Below are positions 7,477-15,962 of a stretch of 40,691 bases of DNA, piece after piece. The notes beneath the pieces are model-generated. The model did no database searches. It had not been told where the DNA came from and saw only the letters and a program-made list of their open reading frames with translations. Both the position numbers and the translations under genes were made by a program. Origin of the DNA: Phycisphaerales bacterium (GTDB taxonomy: Bacteria > Planctomycetota > Phycisphaerae > SM23-33); the NCBI GenBank assembly GCA_018645065.1, contig JABGPF010000003.1, forward strand, positions 5,971 to 46,661, given 5' to 3'. Each line of letters begins with the position of its first letter. Within the stretch, counting starts at the first letter, position 1.

Positions 7477-7503
7477 GCAAGTCTGGTGTTAGACTTGCGT
7501 TTT
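7477..7503 (+). terminator. Intrinsic terminator candidate upstream of the sulfatase
   Basis: GCAAGTCT (7477-7484), loop GGTGTT, AGACTTGC (7491-7498), then GTTTTG. This is a perfect 8-base stem with a short T-run. It probably ends transcription from the toxin-antitoxin operon, 50 bases before the sulfatase start. Confidence 0.6.
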
Positions 7504-7552
7504 GTATTGTGGTTGTGCGTGTGGAATTGAAAGAACTATCGGGAGATTTGAT

Positions 7553-9052
7553 ATGAGAATTGACAGGCGTGGTTTTTTGAAGGCTGTTGCGGCTGGTGCG
7601 GCGGCGGTTTGTGTGCCTGGTGGTTTGCGCGGCGCAGCTGGCGTGGGGAAGGGTGAGAAGAAAACGAAGTTCGTGTTTGTTTTGGTTGATGATCTGGGTT
7701 GGACAGACGTCGCGTGCTTCGGTAGCAAGTTCTATGAGACGCCTAATATAGATGCGTTGGCGAAGTCCGGCGTTAAGATGACAAGTGCGTATGCGGCGTG
7801 TCCGGTCTGCTCGCCGACGCGTGGGAGCATAATGACGGGCAAGTATCCGGCGCGGACTGATACTACTGATTACTTCGGTGGTGGGCGGAGGGGTAAGTTG
7901 CTGCCGGCTCCTTATAAGCATTATCTTCCGCTGGAGGAGGTCACTATCGCCGAGGCGATGAAGGAGCATGGGTATAAAACATTCTTCGCGGGCAAGTGGC
8001 ATTTGGGCCCGGAGAAGTATTTCCCCGAGAAGCAGGGGTTTGACATTAACAAGGGCGGCGGGCGGAACGGGGCTCCGTATAAGTCGTACGGTAACCGGGC
8101 GTTACGGAAAGATCCGAACCTTCCGGGCGGGTATTTTTCGCTGTACGCCAACCCTAACCTTAAAGATGGACCCAAGGGCGAGTATCTGACTGACCGGTTG
8201 ACTGACGAGGCGATAAAGTTCATCGAGGCCGAGAAGGATAACCCGTTCTTGTGCTATTTATCGTTCTATTCGGTGCATAATCCGCTACAGGCGAAAACCG
8301 AGTACATCAAGAAGTTCAAGGATAAGCTGGCGAAAATGCCCAAGCCCAAGGGCCCGGAGTTCATTAAGGAGCATAAGAGCAAGGCGAGGCAGATTCAGCA
8401 GAATCCGGTGTATGCGGCCATGATTTACAGCGTCGACGAGAACGTGGGCAAGCTGACAAAGAAGCTCGACGAACTTGGGATCGCCGACGATACGGTGGTT
8501 GTGTTCACCTCGGATAACGGTGGGCTTTCGACGTCTGAAGGGCACAATACGGGCAATTTACCGCTGCGCGGTGGGAAGGGGTGGTTGTATGAAGGCGGTG
8601 TGCGCGTTTCGACGATTATCCGCTGGCCGGGCGTCGCGAAACCCGGAAGCGTGTGCGACGAACCAATAACCTCGACGGACTACTACCCGACGTTCCTGGA
8701 AATCGCCGGCCTGCCAGCCAAACCGAACCAGCACGCCGACGGGGTGAGCATAACTGCGGCGCTGAAGGGCGGAAAGCTTGATCGCAAAGCGATTTACTGG
8801 CATTACCCGCACTACGGGAACCAGGGCGGGCGGCCGGGGTCGTCGATTCGGATGGGCGATTATAAGCTGATCGAGTTCTTCGAGGATAACAGCGTGGAAC
8901 TGTACAATCTGGCCGAAGATATCGGCGAGCATAATGACCTGGCGGCGAAAATGCCTGAAAAAGCAGCGGAACTTCGCGGGATGATCCACGCATGGCGAAA
9001 AGAAGTTGACGCCAAAACAATGAAAATCAACCCTAAATACAAAGGTAAGTAA
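7553..9052 (+). CDS. Tat-exported sulfatase (arylsulfatase A-like)
   Basis: The 499-residue enzyme belongs to the formylglycine sulfatases. The start at 7553 is chosen because GGGAG (7541-7545) lies 7 bases upstream and the peptide then opens with a twin-arginine signal (RRGFLK at 6-11). Key residues are visible: the metal-binding pair Asp-46/Asp-47 in VDDLGWTD, Cys-86 in CSPTR (to be converted to formylglycine, a cysteine-type site), GKWHLG with Lys-148 and His-150, and Asp-321/Asn-322 in SDNGG. A C-terminal HYPHYG segment is typical of the family. The enzyme should hydrolyse sulfate esters on carbohydrates or other exported substrates; the exact substrate cannot be told. No anaerobic or aerobic maturase gene lies in the window. 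An ATG 51 bases upstream is in frame but lacks a ribosome site and would bury the Tat signal. Confidence 0.92.
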   Translation: MRIDRRGFLKAVAAGAAAVCVPGGLRGAAGVGKGEKKTKFVFVLVDDLGWTDVACFGSKFYETPNIDALAKSGVKMTSAYAACPVCSPTRGSIMTGKYPARTDTTDYFGGGRRGKLLPAPYKHYLPLEEVTIAEAMKEHGYKTFFAGKWHLGPEKYFPEKQGFDINKGGGRNGAPYKSYGNRALRKDPNLPGGYFSLYANPNLKDGPKGEYLTDRLTDEAIKFIEAEKDNPFLCYLSFYSVHNPLQAKTEYIKKFKDKLAKMPKPKGPEFIKEHKSKARQIQQNPVYAAMIYSVDENVGKLTKKLDELGIADDTVVVFTSDNGGLSTSEGHNTGNLPLRGGKGWLYEGGVRVSTIIRWPGVAKPGSVCDEPITSTDYYPTFLEIAGLPAKPNQHADGVSITAALKGGKLDRKAIYWHYPHYGNQGGRPGSSIRMGDYKLIEFFEDNSVELYNLAEDIGEHNDLAAKMPEKAAELRGMIHAWRKEVDAKTMKINPKYKGK

Positions 9053-9061
9053 TGCGCCTTG

Positions 9062-9095
9062 GCGAGCTGTTGTGCCTTCGAGCTCGTGATTTTTT
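9062..9095 (+). terminator. Intrinsic terminator after the sulfatase
   Basis: CGAGCT (9063-9068) pairs with AGCTCG (9081-9086), extended by a G-T pair, and is followed by a run of six T (9090-9095). It lies 10 bases after the sulfatase stop. Confidence 0.55.
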
Positions 9096-9276
9096 GGATG
9101 GTCGGCCGGTGATGCTAACGGGCTTGTTTTCGGGTATGTTACGTCAGTGGGGCGGGCATGTCGCATTCGGCGGCGGGGCGTAGCGATGTGGTATGGCTAA
9201 AAGGTTCGGGCAAGCCGGGCGGTAAAGCGATATACTCTCTGGACGCCTTGTCGTACCGGCGGATTGGTAAGTTCAA

Positions 9277-9306
9277 TTGAAACCGACTGCGGCAAGCTGC
9301 TATGAT
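9277..9306 (+). promoter_or_regulatory. Putative promoter of the seven-gene ABC transporter operon
   Basis: TTGAAA (9277-9282) and TATGAT (9301-9306) are 18 bases apart, each 5 of 6 to consensus. The start codon at 9349 is about 36 bases after the expected transcription start. Confidence 0.5.
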
Positions 9307-9348
9307 GTACCATGGAACCTATTCTGAATTATGCCCGGGAGGGCTGCA

Positions 9349-10650
9349 ATGAATGATAATAGATCTTCGTGCCGCTTGAGGTTGTTATGCTTCGGGCTGC
9401 TGATGTTCGCGGTGGTGGCGGCCGTTACGCCCGGAGTGCGGGCCTGCCAGACGCCTGTCTTCCGCTATGCGCTGGAGAAGTGGCCCGGTGATTACTACCC
9501 GCTGCTGATCTATCATGACGCTCCGCTGAGCCCGGATGACCAGGCGACGATTGACTGGCTTGAGAAGGTCCAAGAGGTCGAAGGGTCGCAGGTTTCGATT
9601 TATGTGTTGGACGTCTCCAAGAAGCCCGCGACGCAACCGGCGAGCACCCAGCCGACGACCCAGCCCGAGCAGTCTCGCGCCGATGCTCAGATGGAGTATC
9701 TGCTGAAGAAGTTCCCGCCTCCCACAGATGTGAAGATGCCCGCGATGGTTTTGCGTTACCCCGCCAGGCCGGGTCCCAAGGGTGCGGTCTGGCCGGTGGT
9801 TCACACCGGGCGACTCGACCGAAAGGTCGTTAAAAGCGTGATAGACTCGCCCGCCCGCCAGAAGATCGTCAAGCGGTTGCTAAGCGGAGATTCGAGCGTT
9901 TGGGTATTGCTTGAGTCGGGCGATAAGAAGAAGGATGACGCAGCCGCCAAGTTGCTCAAGACTGAACTGGCGCGAATGAACGAGGAATTGAAGCTGCCCG
10001 AGCAGGCCCCGACTCCCGAGGATCCCTACGAGGAAGAGGGCCTCGACATTGAGTTGAAGGTTGCCTTTACGATGCTGCGAGTCTCGCGTGACGACCCGGC
10101 TGAGGCGATGTTCATCCAGATGTTGCTGGGCAGCGAGGAAGGGCTCGACGAGGTTAAGGATCCGATCGCGTTCCCGATTTTCGGGCGTGGGCGAGCTTTG
10201 GCTGCATTTGTTGGCGAGGGGATTGACGCTGAAAATATCGAAGACGCGAGCATATTTCTCGTTGGGAAATGTTCCTGCCAGGTCAAGGATCTCAACCCCG
10301 GTACGGACATAATGTTCACCGTGAACTGGGAGGCTGCACTCGCCGGCCAACCGAAGCTGACGATGCCCGCGCTTCCGAAGATTATCGTTAACGAGGTCGA
10401 TGCAGTCGACGTGGTTCTGCGGACGATCCCGAAGAAAATCGATCCGACAACTCAACCTGCAACCCAGCCGACAACTCAACCGTCGTCTGATCCCGCCTCA
10501 CCGGACCCCGCGCCGAAAGAGGAGATCACGACATCCGCTAGTGTGATCCCGATGTCCATGATGCTGATTATCGGTGGGGCTGCCATCGGATTGATTGGGC
10601 TGGTTGTTGTTTCTATGGTTGTTGTTATGCGCAAGGGGGCGGGTAGCTGA
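9349..10650 (+). CDS. Exported, membrane-anchored protein with TQP linkers; first gene of the transporter operon
   Basis: The start at 9349 follows GGGAGGG (9337-9343) by 5 bases; an in-frame ATG 18 bases earlier sits before this ribosome site. The 433-residue product has a signal peptide ending near VRAC, a CQTPVFRYALEKW motif at the start of the mature chain, two low-complexity linkers made of T-Q-P repeats (around residues 84-103 and 365-385), and one hydrophobic helix near the C-terminus (about 403-427). Most of it should therefore face the periplasm. The stop is one base from the start of the permease gene, which argues for a shared function. I do not recognise an enzymatic family; an accessory subunit of the exporter is inference. 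TQP-rich linkers of this kind recur in planctomycete exported proteins. Confidence 0.75.
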   Translation: MNDNRSSCRLRLLCFGLLMFAVVAAVTPGVRACQTPVFRYALEKWPGDYYPLLIYHDAPLSPDDQATIDWLEKVQEVEGSQVSIYVLDVSKKPATQPASTQPTTQPEQSRADAQMEYLLKKFPPPTDVKMPAMVLRYPARPGPKGAVWPVVHTGRLDRKVVKSVIDSPARQKIVKRLLSGDSSVWVLLESGDKKKDDAAAKLLKTELARMNEELKLPEQAPTPEDPYEEEGLDIELKVAFTMLRVSRDDPAEAMFIQMLLGSEEGLDEVKDPIAFPIFGRGRALAAFVGEGIDAENIEDASIFLVGKCSCQVKDLNPGTDIMFTVNWEAALAGQPKLTMPALPKIIVNEVDAVDVVLRTIPKKIDPTTQPATQPTTQPSSDPASPDPAPKEEITTSASVIPMSMMLIIGGAAIGLIGLVVVSMVVVMRKGAGS

Positions 10651-10651
10651 T

Positions 10652-11944
10652 ATGGGTATATGGCGTCTTGTCAGAAAAGAGATGGGCTATCGTAAGCTCA
10701 ATTTCGTCCTGGCCGTGTTTGGGGTTCTGGTCGCCACCGCCGGCCTGGTCGCGCAGGTCACCTGGCTGCGGGCTTACGATATGCGCACCGAGTCGTTCCT
10801 GACACGCGACATGGACCAAGCGGTCAAACGCCTCAAAGCTATTGAAAAAAAGTACCGCCAGACAACGAACCAATACGGTTTTAACGTACGCGTATTGCCC
10901 GAGCGACAGAGTATAGAAGACTACTATAAGTCCGGTTACGCCTCGGAAACTATGGATCAGAACTATGCCCGGAAACTGGCTGATTCGGAATTCCTGACCA
11001 CCATCCGTCACCTGACACCGATCCTCCGGAAGGAAATTTTCTGGAGCGAATACAAGCAGTCCGCCACGCTGATCGGAACCCACGGAGAGGTTCCGCTCAA
11101 GGAACGATCTCGCCGCAAGAAGCCGATTAAGCAGAGCGTTCCGGACGGCCAGATAGAGGTCGGGTACCATTTGTGGAGTAAGCTCGGGCTTAAGGCCGAA
11201 CAGGAAGTCACGCTGTTCGGGCGGCAGTTTATCATAGGTAAATGCCATACCGAGCGAGGTTCTCAGGACGATTTCAGCATCTGGATGGATCTGAAAGTCG
11301 CACAGGAGCTAACCGGTATGGCCGGGAAGATCAACGAGATCCAGGCCGTAGACTGCACCTGCGCCGAGGCCAACCCGACGAAGATTCGCCAGGAGTTGGC
11401 GAACATTCTTCCAGGCACGCAGATTACCGTTAAGGTCGACCCCGCCGTTACTCGCGTTGCGATTCGCGTTACCGCCGCACAGGGCAGCGTGGACGATCTG
11501 AAGGCCAGGCACGCCAGCCGCGTGCAACTGACCCAGGACCGCGAAATACTTATGCTCGCAACCGCGGCGCTCCTGATTGTCGGTGCGGCGGTTTGGATAG
11601 CGTTGCTGGCGTTTGGGAATGTGCGGCAGCGTACGATGGAAATCGGTGTCTTGCGTGCGATAGGTCTTTCCGGCGCGAAGATACTTTTACTGTTCCTCGC
11701 TCGTTCTATCATTATCGGCCTGGTGGGCGCTGTCGCGGGGGTGCTGCTCGGTGGTGCGATGGGTGTTGGAGTGGCTGCGATGTGGGGCGAACTTACTGAG
11801 GCTTCGCAGATGTGGGGCTTGTTTTCTCCGCTGACCATTGGCTTGGTGGTGATTTGTTCGCCGGTTCTTTCGGCGTTTGTGAGCTGGCCTCCGGCAATGT
11901 TGGCGGCGCGTCAGGATCCGGCGATTGTGCTGGCTCGGGAGTAG
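10652..11944 (+). CDS. FtsX/MacB-type ABC transporter permease
   Basis: The 430-residue protein has one N-terminal membrane helix (about 18-38), a periplasmic region of about 260 residues, and three C-terminal helices (about 299-323, 343-372, 388-412). This is the layout of MacB/LolC/E-type permeases that move substrates out of the inner membrane or work as mechanotransducers, not of channel importers. The C-terminal helices include the conserved LRAIGLSGAKILLLF block. The ATG at 10652 is 1 base after the previous stop; an in-frame start further upstream lies inside the preceding gene and is unlikely. The partner ATPase is the next gene. The likely cargo is a lipoprotein, peptide or other envelope substrate, but it cannot be identified from sequence. 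Confidence 0.85.
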   Translation: MGIWRLVRKEMGYRKLNFVLAVFGVLVATAGLVAQVTWLRAYDMRTESFLTRDMDQAVKRLKAIEKKYRQTTNQYGFNVRVLPERQSIEDYYKSGYASETMDQNYARKLADSEFLTTIRHLTPILRKEIFWSEYKQSATLIGTHGEVPLKERSRRKKPIKQSVPDGQIEVGYHLWSKLGLKAEQEVTLFGRQFIIGKCHTERGSQDDFSIWMDLKVAQELTGMAGKINEIQAVDCTCAEANPTKIRQELANILPGTQITVKVDPAVTRVAIRVTAAQGSVDDLKARHASRVQLTQDREILMLATAALLIVGAAVWIALLAFGNVRQRTMEIGVLRAIGLSGAKILLLFLARSIIIGLVGAVAGVLLGGAMGVGVAAMWGELTEASQMWGLFSPLTIGLVVICSPVLSAFVSWPPAMLAARQDPAIVLARE

Positions 11945-11951
11945 ATATTAG

Positions 11952-12596
11952 ATGCTCGATATTCGTCAGATATCCAAAACTTACACCAGTAACGGAAAGA
12001 ATGTTCCGGTGCTGAGCGACATGTCCCTGCGCATCGAGCCGGGGCAATTCGTAGCGGTTCAAGGCCAGAGCGGTTGCGGGAAAAGTACGCTGCTGCTCGC
12101 CGCCGGCGGACTGCTCCGCCCCGACAGCGGGCAAGTGATTGTCGCTGGTGACGATCCGTATAAACTCTCGTCAGAGGCTCGCGCCGACTTCCGCGCGACG
12201 CATATCGGATTCGTGTTTCAGCAGTTTCACCTGATACCGTATCTCGATGTGCTGGACAATGTTCTGGCGCCGTCGATGGCCCATAATTTCCCAGACGCTC
12301 GGAGCCATGCGCTTGAGCTTATCGAACATTTTGGCATTACCGATCGCATCGGGCATTTGCCAGGCGAATTGAGCACCGGCGAGCGTCAGCGAACTGCACT
12401 TGCCCGCGCGTTGCTGAACCGCCCGAAGCTGTTGCTCGCCGACGAGCCCACGGGCAATCTCGATACCGACAGCGGGGCGATTGTGCTGGACTACATAAGA
12501 GAATTTGCAACCGACGGCGGGGCGGTGCTGATGGTTACTCACGACGCGGGCGCGGCTGGGCAAGCCGATCGCGTAATAGAACTCGCAAAGACATAA
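11952..12596 (+). CDS. ABC transporter ATPase, LolD/MacB-type
   Basis: The 214-residue ATPase has the complete set of motifs: Walker A GQSGCGKST (38-46), Q-loop VFQQFHLIPYLDV, signature LSTGERQ (140-146), and Walker B LLLADEP with Asp-164 and Glu-165 followed by TGNLD, the D-loop. The TGNLD and the QFHLIPYLDV strings are typical of LolD/MacB/FtsE ATPases that pair with FtsX-like permeases. It starts 7 bases after the permease stop, so the two almost certainly form one transporter. Confidence 0.93.
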   Translation: MLDIRQISKTYTSNGKNVPVLSDMSLRIEPGQFVAVQGQSGCGKSTLLLAAGGLLRPDSGQVIVAGDDPYKLSSEARADFRATHIGFVFQQFHLIPYLDVLDNVLAPSMAHNFPDARSHALELIEHFGITDRIGHLPGELSTGERQRTALARALLNRPKLLLADEPTGNLDTDSGAIVLDYIREFATDGGAVLMVTHDAGAAGQADRVIELAKT

Positions 12597-12610
12597 AGAA
12601 AGGATATATC

Positions 12611-13534
12611 ATGAAAAGGTTCGGGTCTTTAATGATGGTTGTTGTGGCGGTATCGGCGATGATTCTTCCGGGTTGCGGCAAGGAGAAGCCCGACTTGGTG
12701 TTCTACGTTGGTGGTACGATGCAGCCGGCGATGGCGGAACTGGTTAAGATGTACGAGGCCAAGACCGGTCTGAAAATCGAGATCGACAAGGGCGGTTCCG
12801 GCGTGTTGCTGAATCGCATTCGGCAGCAGAAACGCGCCGACGTCTTCATCTGCCACGATCCGTTTATGGACGAACTGATGGAAGGCCACAAGGGCAAGTT
12901 AGGCGCCGACGCCTGGCGCGTGTCGCAGATCACGCCGGTTATCGTGGTCCAACCGGGTAATCCTAAGAATATTACGTGTCTGGCTGATCTGGCTCGTGAG
13001 GATGTTAAAGTCGCCGTGACGGATCTGACGTATTCGACATGCGGGCACATGCTGGACAAAATGTTCGAAAAGGCCGGAGTCGAAATACTCCCGACAAGCA
13101 AGGGTGTATTCCTGAAACGCGACGGTGTCGAGAAGGAAATAATAACCTTCAAATCCGGTAGCCGAACCTGCGATACAGTCAAGAACCGAAGCCGTGATGC
13201 GGCTATCGTCTGGAACGCCGTGGCGCACCTTCGTGGCGAGGCTGTGCAAATCATCTCGATCGGCAAGGACCTGCCTGTCTTGGGCGTGGACACCATAACC
13301 AGCGCCACTTCGAAGGTCAGAGAAATAGGTTGCATCGGCGTGACTATGATTACGCTGAAGTGCTCCAAGAAGCCCGAGGCCGCTCAGAAATTCGCCGAAT
13401 TCATCGCCTCAGACGAAGCACAGGAAGTGTTCAAGAAATTCGGGTACACGGACATCGGTGGTGCGGTGAAAATGTACGAGAACGGCGAGAAGATCGCTGT
13501 GCAAACGATGCCCGCCACTACGCCGGCAAAGTAA
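12611..13534 (+). CDS. Molybdate/tungstate-type ABC substrate-binding lipoprotein (first of two)
   Basis: The 307-residue protein has a lipobox (LPGC, Cys-22) and then a type II binding-protein fold of the ModA/WtpA/TupA kind. Landmarks are FYVGGTMQPAMAELV near 29-43, DKGGSGVLL, ADVFICHDPFMDEL, and TYSTCGH near the second lobe. The GGSGVLL/ADVF pair is the oxyanion-site signature of this superfamily. It lies 14 bases after the LolD-type gene. A second, divergent binding protein and then a permease and ATPase follow, so it belongs to an importer. It carries several cysteines (ICHD, STCG, SRTCD, IGCIG), more than usual for ModA. The ligand could be molybdate, tungstate, or another oxyanion; sequence alone does not decide. 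Confidence 0.85.
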   Translation: MKRFGSLMMVVVAVSAMILPGCGKEKPDLVFYVGGTMQPAMAELVKMYEAKTGLKIEIDKGGSGVLLNRIRQQKRADVFICHDPFMDELMEGHKGKLGADAWRVSQITPVIVVQPGNPKNITCLADLAREDVKVAVTDLTYSTCGHMLDKMFEKAGVEILPTSKGVFLKRDGVEKEIITFKSGSRTCDTVKNRSRDAAIVWNAVAHLRGEAVQIISIGKDLPVLGVDTITSATSKVREIGCIGVTMITLKCSKKPEAAQKFAEFIASDEAQEVFKKFGYTDIGGAVKMYENGEKIAVQTMPATTPAK

Positions 13535-13546
13535 GGAATCGAACCG

Positions 13547-14323
13547 ATGAAATCCAGAATCGCGATAGTGTTGGCTGTGGGGCTGGCGACGGTTGTGTTG
13601 TTCTGCGCGGCAGGCTGCAATCGCGACGAGTCGCCTATGGTGAAGCTTTACGCCGGAGCCGGTATGCGTAAAGGTGTTGACGAACTGATCAAAGCGTTCG
13701 GTGAGGCCTCTGGTGTGCAAATCGACGTCGAATATGGCGGGAGCGGTCCGATGATGACCCGCGCCAAGATTGCCAGGGACGGAGATTTGTTCATGCCCGG
13801 CGACGTCGGATGGGTCGATCAGCTTCACGCCGATTCGGGTATCGTTGAAGCTAGCAGGCAGGTTGCGTATTTCGTGCCCGTTATCATCGTGCAAAAGGGC
13901 AACCCCAAGGGCATCACCCGCCTGGAGGATATGCTGCGAAAGGACCTTACGATCGCACTTGGAAATGAATACTGCCAGGTCGGAAAGGCCAGCGGGAAGA
14001 TTTTCAAAAAGAACGGTCTGGACATTAATGAAGTCGATCCGCAGCGTCTGATGCGTTCAAAAACGGTTAACGAACTCGGATTGTTCGTAAAAACCAAACG
14101 CGTTGACGTCGCAATAGTTTGGGACGCAATCGCGATCAACAACGCCGACGCATTGGACATGATCGAGATCCCCCTCGAGCGGAACCTGATCTCCAGCGTG
14201 GTGGTTGGGACGCTAAGCACCGGCCGCAACAAAACCGCAGCCGCTAAGTTCGTCGACTTCATCGCCAGTGACGCTGGGCAAGAAATCCTAAAGCGTAACG
14301 GATACCGCACCAGTAAGCCTTAG
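13547..14323 (+). CDS. Second ModA-like substrate-binding lipoprotein
   Basis: The 258-residue protein is a shorter paralogue of its upstream neighbour. It has a lipobox (AAGC, Cys-24), then YAGAGMRKGVDELIKAF, YGGSGPMMTRA, and DLFMPGDVGWVDQL. The order and spacing match the ModA/WtpA fold. The GGSG turn is kept but flanking residues differ from the first copy, so ligand preference may differ. The gap to the upstream gene is 12 bases and to the permease gene 8 bases. The two binding proteins could be alternative receptors for one permease. Confidence 0.85.
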   Translation: MKSRIAIVLAVGLATVVLFCAAGCNRDESPMVKLYAGAGMRKGVDELIKAFGEASGVQIDVEYGGSGPMMTRAKIARDGDLFMPGDVGWVDQLHADSGIVEASRQVAYFVPVIIVQKGNPKGITRLEDMLRKDLTIALGNEYCQVGKASGKIFKKNGLDINEVDPQRLMRSKTVNELGLFVKTKRVDVAIVWDAIAINNADALDMIEIPLERNLISSVVVGTLSTGRNKTAAAKFVDFIASDAGQEILKRNGYRTSKP

Positions 14324-14331
14324 TCCGCGGT

Positions 14332-15198
14332 GTGTGCAAGGAACATAGATTGAAACCCAGCCGAAACACAGCCCCAGAGTCTCCCCCCGTCGCCGGACGA
14401 CGCGCTACTGCGTTGAGCGTTATCTGTTTGTCCTTTCTGTCACTGTTTGTGGTAGCCGTTCTGACATTACTGGCTACAGCATTTCGATATGAGTATCTGA
14501 CGTTCGGGATTTTCAAAGATATCATCACTTCTCCCAATATTCTTCACGCGATGACGGTCAGTATTGTAAGTTCACTGATCACATTGATGCTGGTTATTGT
14601 GTTCGCAATTACCGCGGGATACGCACTTAGTCGTTATCGTTTCCCCGGCCAGGCGATACTGGACACGATCGCCGATGTACCGCTTCTGTTGCCTCCGGTT
14701 GTCGTCGGTTTGTTGCTGCTGATATTCTTCGCCTACGAACCGGGCCGATCCATCGAACACCAGATGTACACCTGGACCGGTTTTACGATGCATTCGATGG
14801 TCGGAATCGTGCTGTGTCAGTTCTTGATCTCGGCGTCGTATGCGATACGATCGGCCAAGTCGGCTTATGATTCGGTTGACAGACGCCTCGAGCAGGTTGC
14901 CTTATCGCTTGGCTGCACAGATCTACAGGCGTTTGGTCGCGTTACTTTACCGCTGGCCAGAAACGGTCTGATCGCCGGGGCGATAATGGCTTGGGCCCGG
15001 GCGATCGGCGTGTTCGGCCCGTTGATCGTGTTCGTGGGCACATCTGTTCGCGTGCGTACGCTGCCCACGGTGATATACCTGGAACTCAGTATCGGTAAAG
15101 AGCAAGTATCGCTGGCCGTTGCGATAGTAATGGTGGCGATCGCCTCAGTCGCCCTGGCGATAGTTCACTGGTTGGCGCCGGGAAGGAAGTGGTCCTGA
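14332..15198 (+). CDS. ModB/CysT-type ABC importer permease
   Basis: The protein has about six membrane helices and the EAA-type coupling loop (EQVALSLGCTDLQAFGRVTLPLA, residues about 184-206), which is the docking motif of importer permeases. The block VPLLLPPVVVGLLLL is typical of ModB. Start choice is open: GTG at 14332 has no ribosome site, whereas an in-frame TTG at 14350 has AAGGA (14338-14342) 7 bases upstream. The following ATPase gene begins 2 bases after this stop. With the two binding proteins it makes a complete oxyanion-type importer. Confidence 0.88.
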   Translation: MCKEHRLKPSRNTAPESPPVAGRRATALSVICLSFLSLFVVAVLTLLATAFRYEYLTFGIFKDIITSPNILHAMTVSIVSSLITLMLVIVFAITAGYALSRYRFPGQAILDTIADVPLLLPPVVVGLLLLIFFAYEPGRSIEHQMYTWTGFTMHSMVGIVLCQFLISASYAIRSAKSAYDSVDRRLEQVALSLGCTDLQAFGRVTLPLARNGLIAGAIMAWARAIGVFGPLIVFVGTSVRVRTLPTVIYLELSIGKEQVSLAVAIVMVAIASVALAIVHWLAPGRKWS

Positions 15199-15200
15199 GT

Positions 15201-15920
15201 ATGCTTAATGTGCACAAACTCGGATTTAGCGTTGGCGGTTTTGAACTGCAGGACATATCTCTGCGCGTCGAGCCTCGCGAGTATTTTGTGCTCATGGGCG
15301 CTACAGGTTCTGGCAAGAGCCTGTTGATTAAATCGGTCTGCGGTTTGCTGCGATCGAAAACCGGGCGGATAATGATCGACGGACGAGATGTGACCGACCT
15401 CCCGCCGCGATTGCGATCAGTGGGATACGTACCGCAGGACTCATGCCTCATGCCGCATCTGAACGTTCTGAGGAACGTCACGTTCGCGTTGGAAGTGGCC
15501 GGTAAGTCAAAAGCTACCGCAGCCAACGAGATCAAACATGTAGTCGATTCGCTAGGTATAGAGTCGCTGCTTGATCGTTCACCAGTGAACCTAAGCGGTG
15601 GTGAGAGGCAGAAAGTGGCGCTGGCCCGGGCACTGGCGAGCAAACCGAAACTACTGCTACTGGACGAACCGGTAAGCGCGCTGGACGAACCGACCAGACG
15701 CGAAATCTGCGCCGTACTATACAGAGTGCAGCGGGAATTCGGCGTCGCCACGATACACGTATGCCACAGCCGCCAGGAAGCCGCCGCCGTTCACGATCGG
15801 CTCGGCGTGATGTCGCAAGGACGCCTGGTCCAGGCTGGCACGCTCGACGAACTAACCGAGAATCCCGCAGACCAAGCCGTACGCAGACTGCTTTGCCCAC
15901 CGATCAGCGAAACGATATAA
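15201..15920 (+). CDS. ABC importer ATPase, ModC/CysA-like
   Basis: With the ATG at 15201 the product has 239 residues. Motifs are Walker A GATGSGKS (33-40), signature LSGGERQ (131-137), and Walker B LLLLDEP with Asp-155 and Glu-156 followed by VSALD, the D-loop of importers. No C-terminal MOP/TOBE domain is present, so it is shorter than classical ModC. A GTG at 15189 is an alternative start overlapping the permease by 10 bases; the Shine-Dalgarno-like GGAAGGAAG (15181-15189) better suits the ATG. It closes the seven-gene run. No obvious terminator follows. Confidence 0.92.
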   Translation: MLNVHKLGFSVGGFELQDISLRVEPREYFVLMGATGSGKSLLIKSVCGLLRSKTGRIMIDGRDVTDLPPRLRSVGYVPQDSCLMPHLNVLRNVTFALEVAGKSKATAANEIKHVVDSLGIESLLDRSPVNLSGGERQKVALARALASKPKLLLLDEPVSALDEPTRREICAVLYRVQREFGVATIHVCHSRQEAAAVHDRLGVMSQGRLVQAGTLDELTENPADQAVRRLLCPPISETI

Positions 15921-15962
15921 TATAGACACCAACCCCCAAAAACCCCCACTGGAGTTTGACGC

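Noticed and set aside
7283..8002. 239-residue minus-strand ORF covering the DinD-like segment
   Set aside because: Most of it is antisense to the sulfatase and its codons carry no protein-like pattern there. Only 7310-7444 looks like a real gene remnant.
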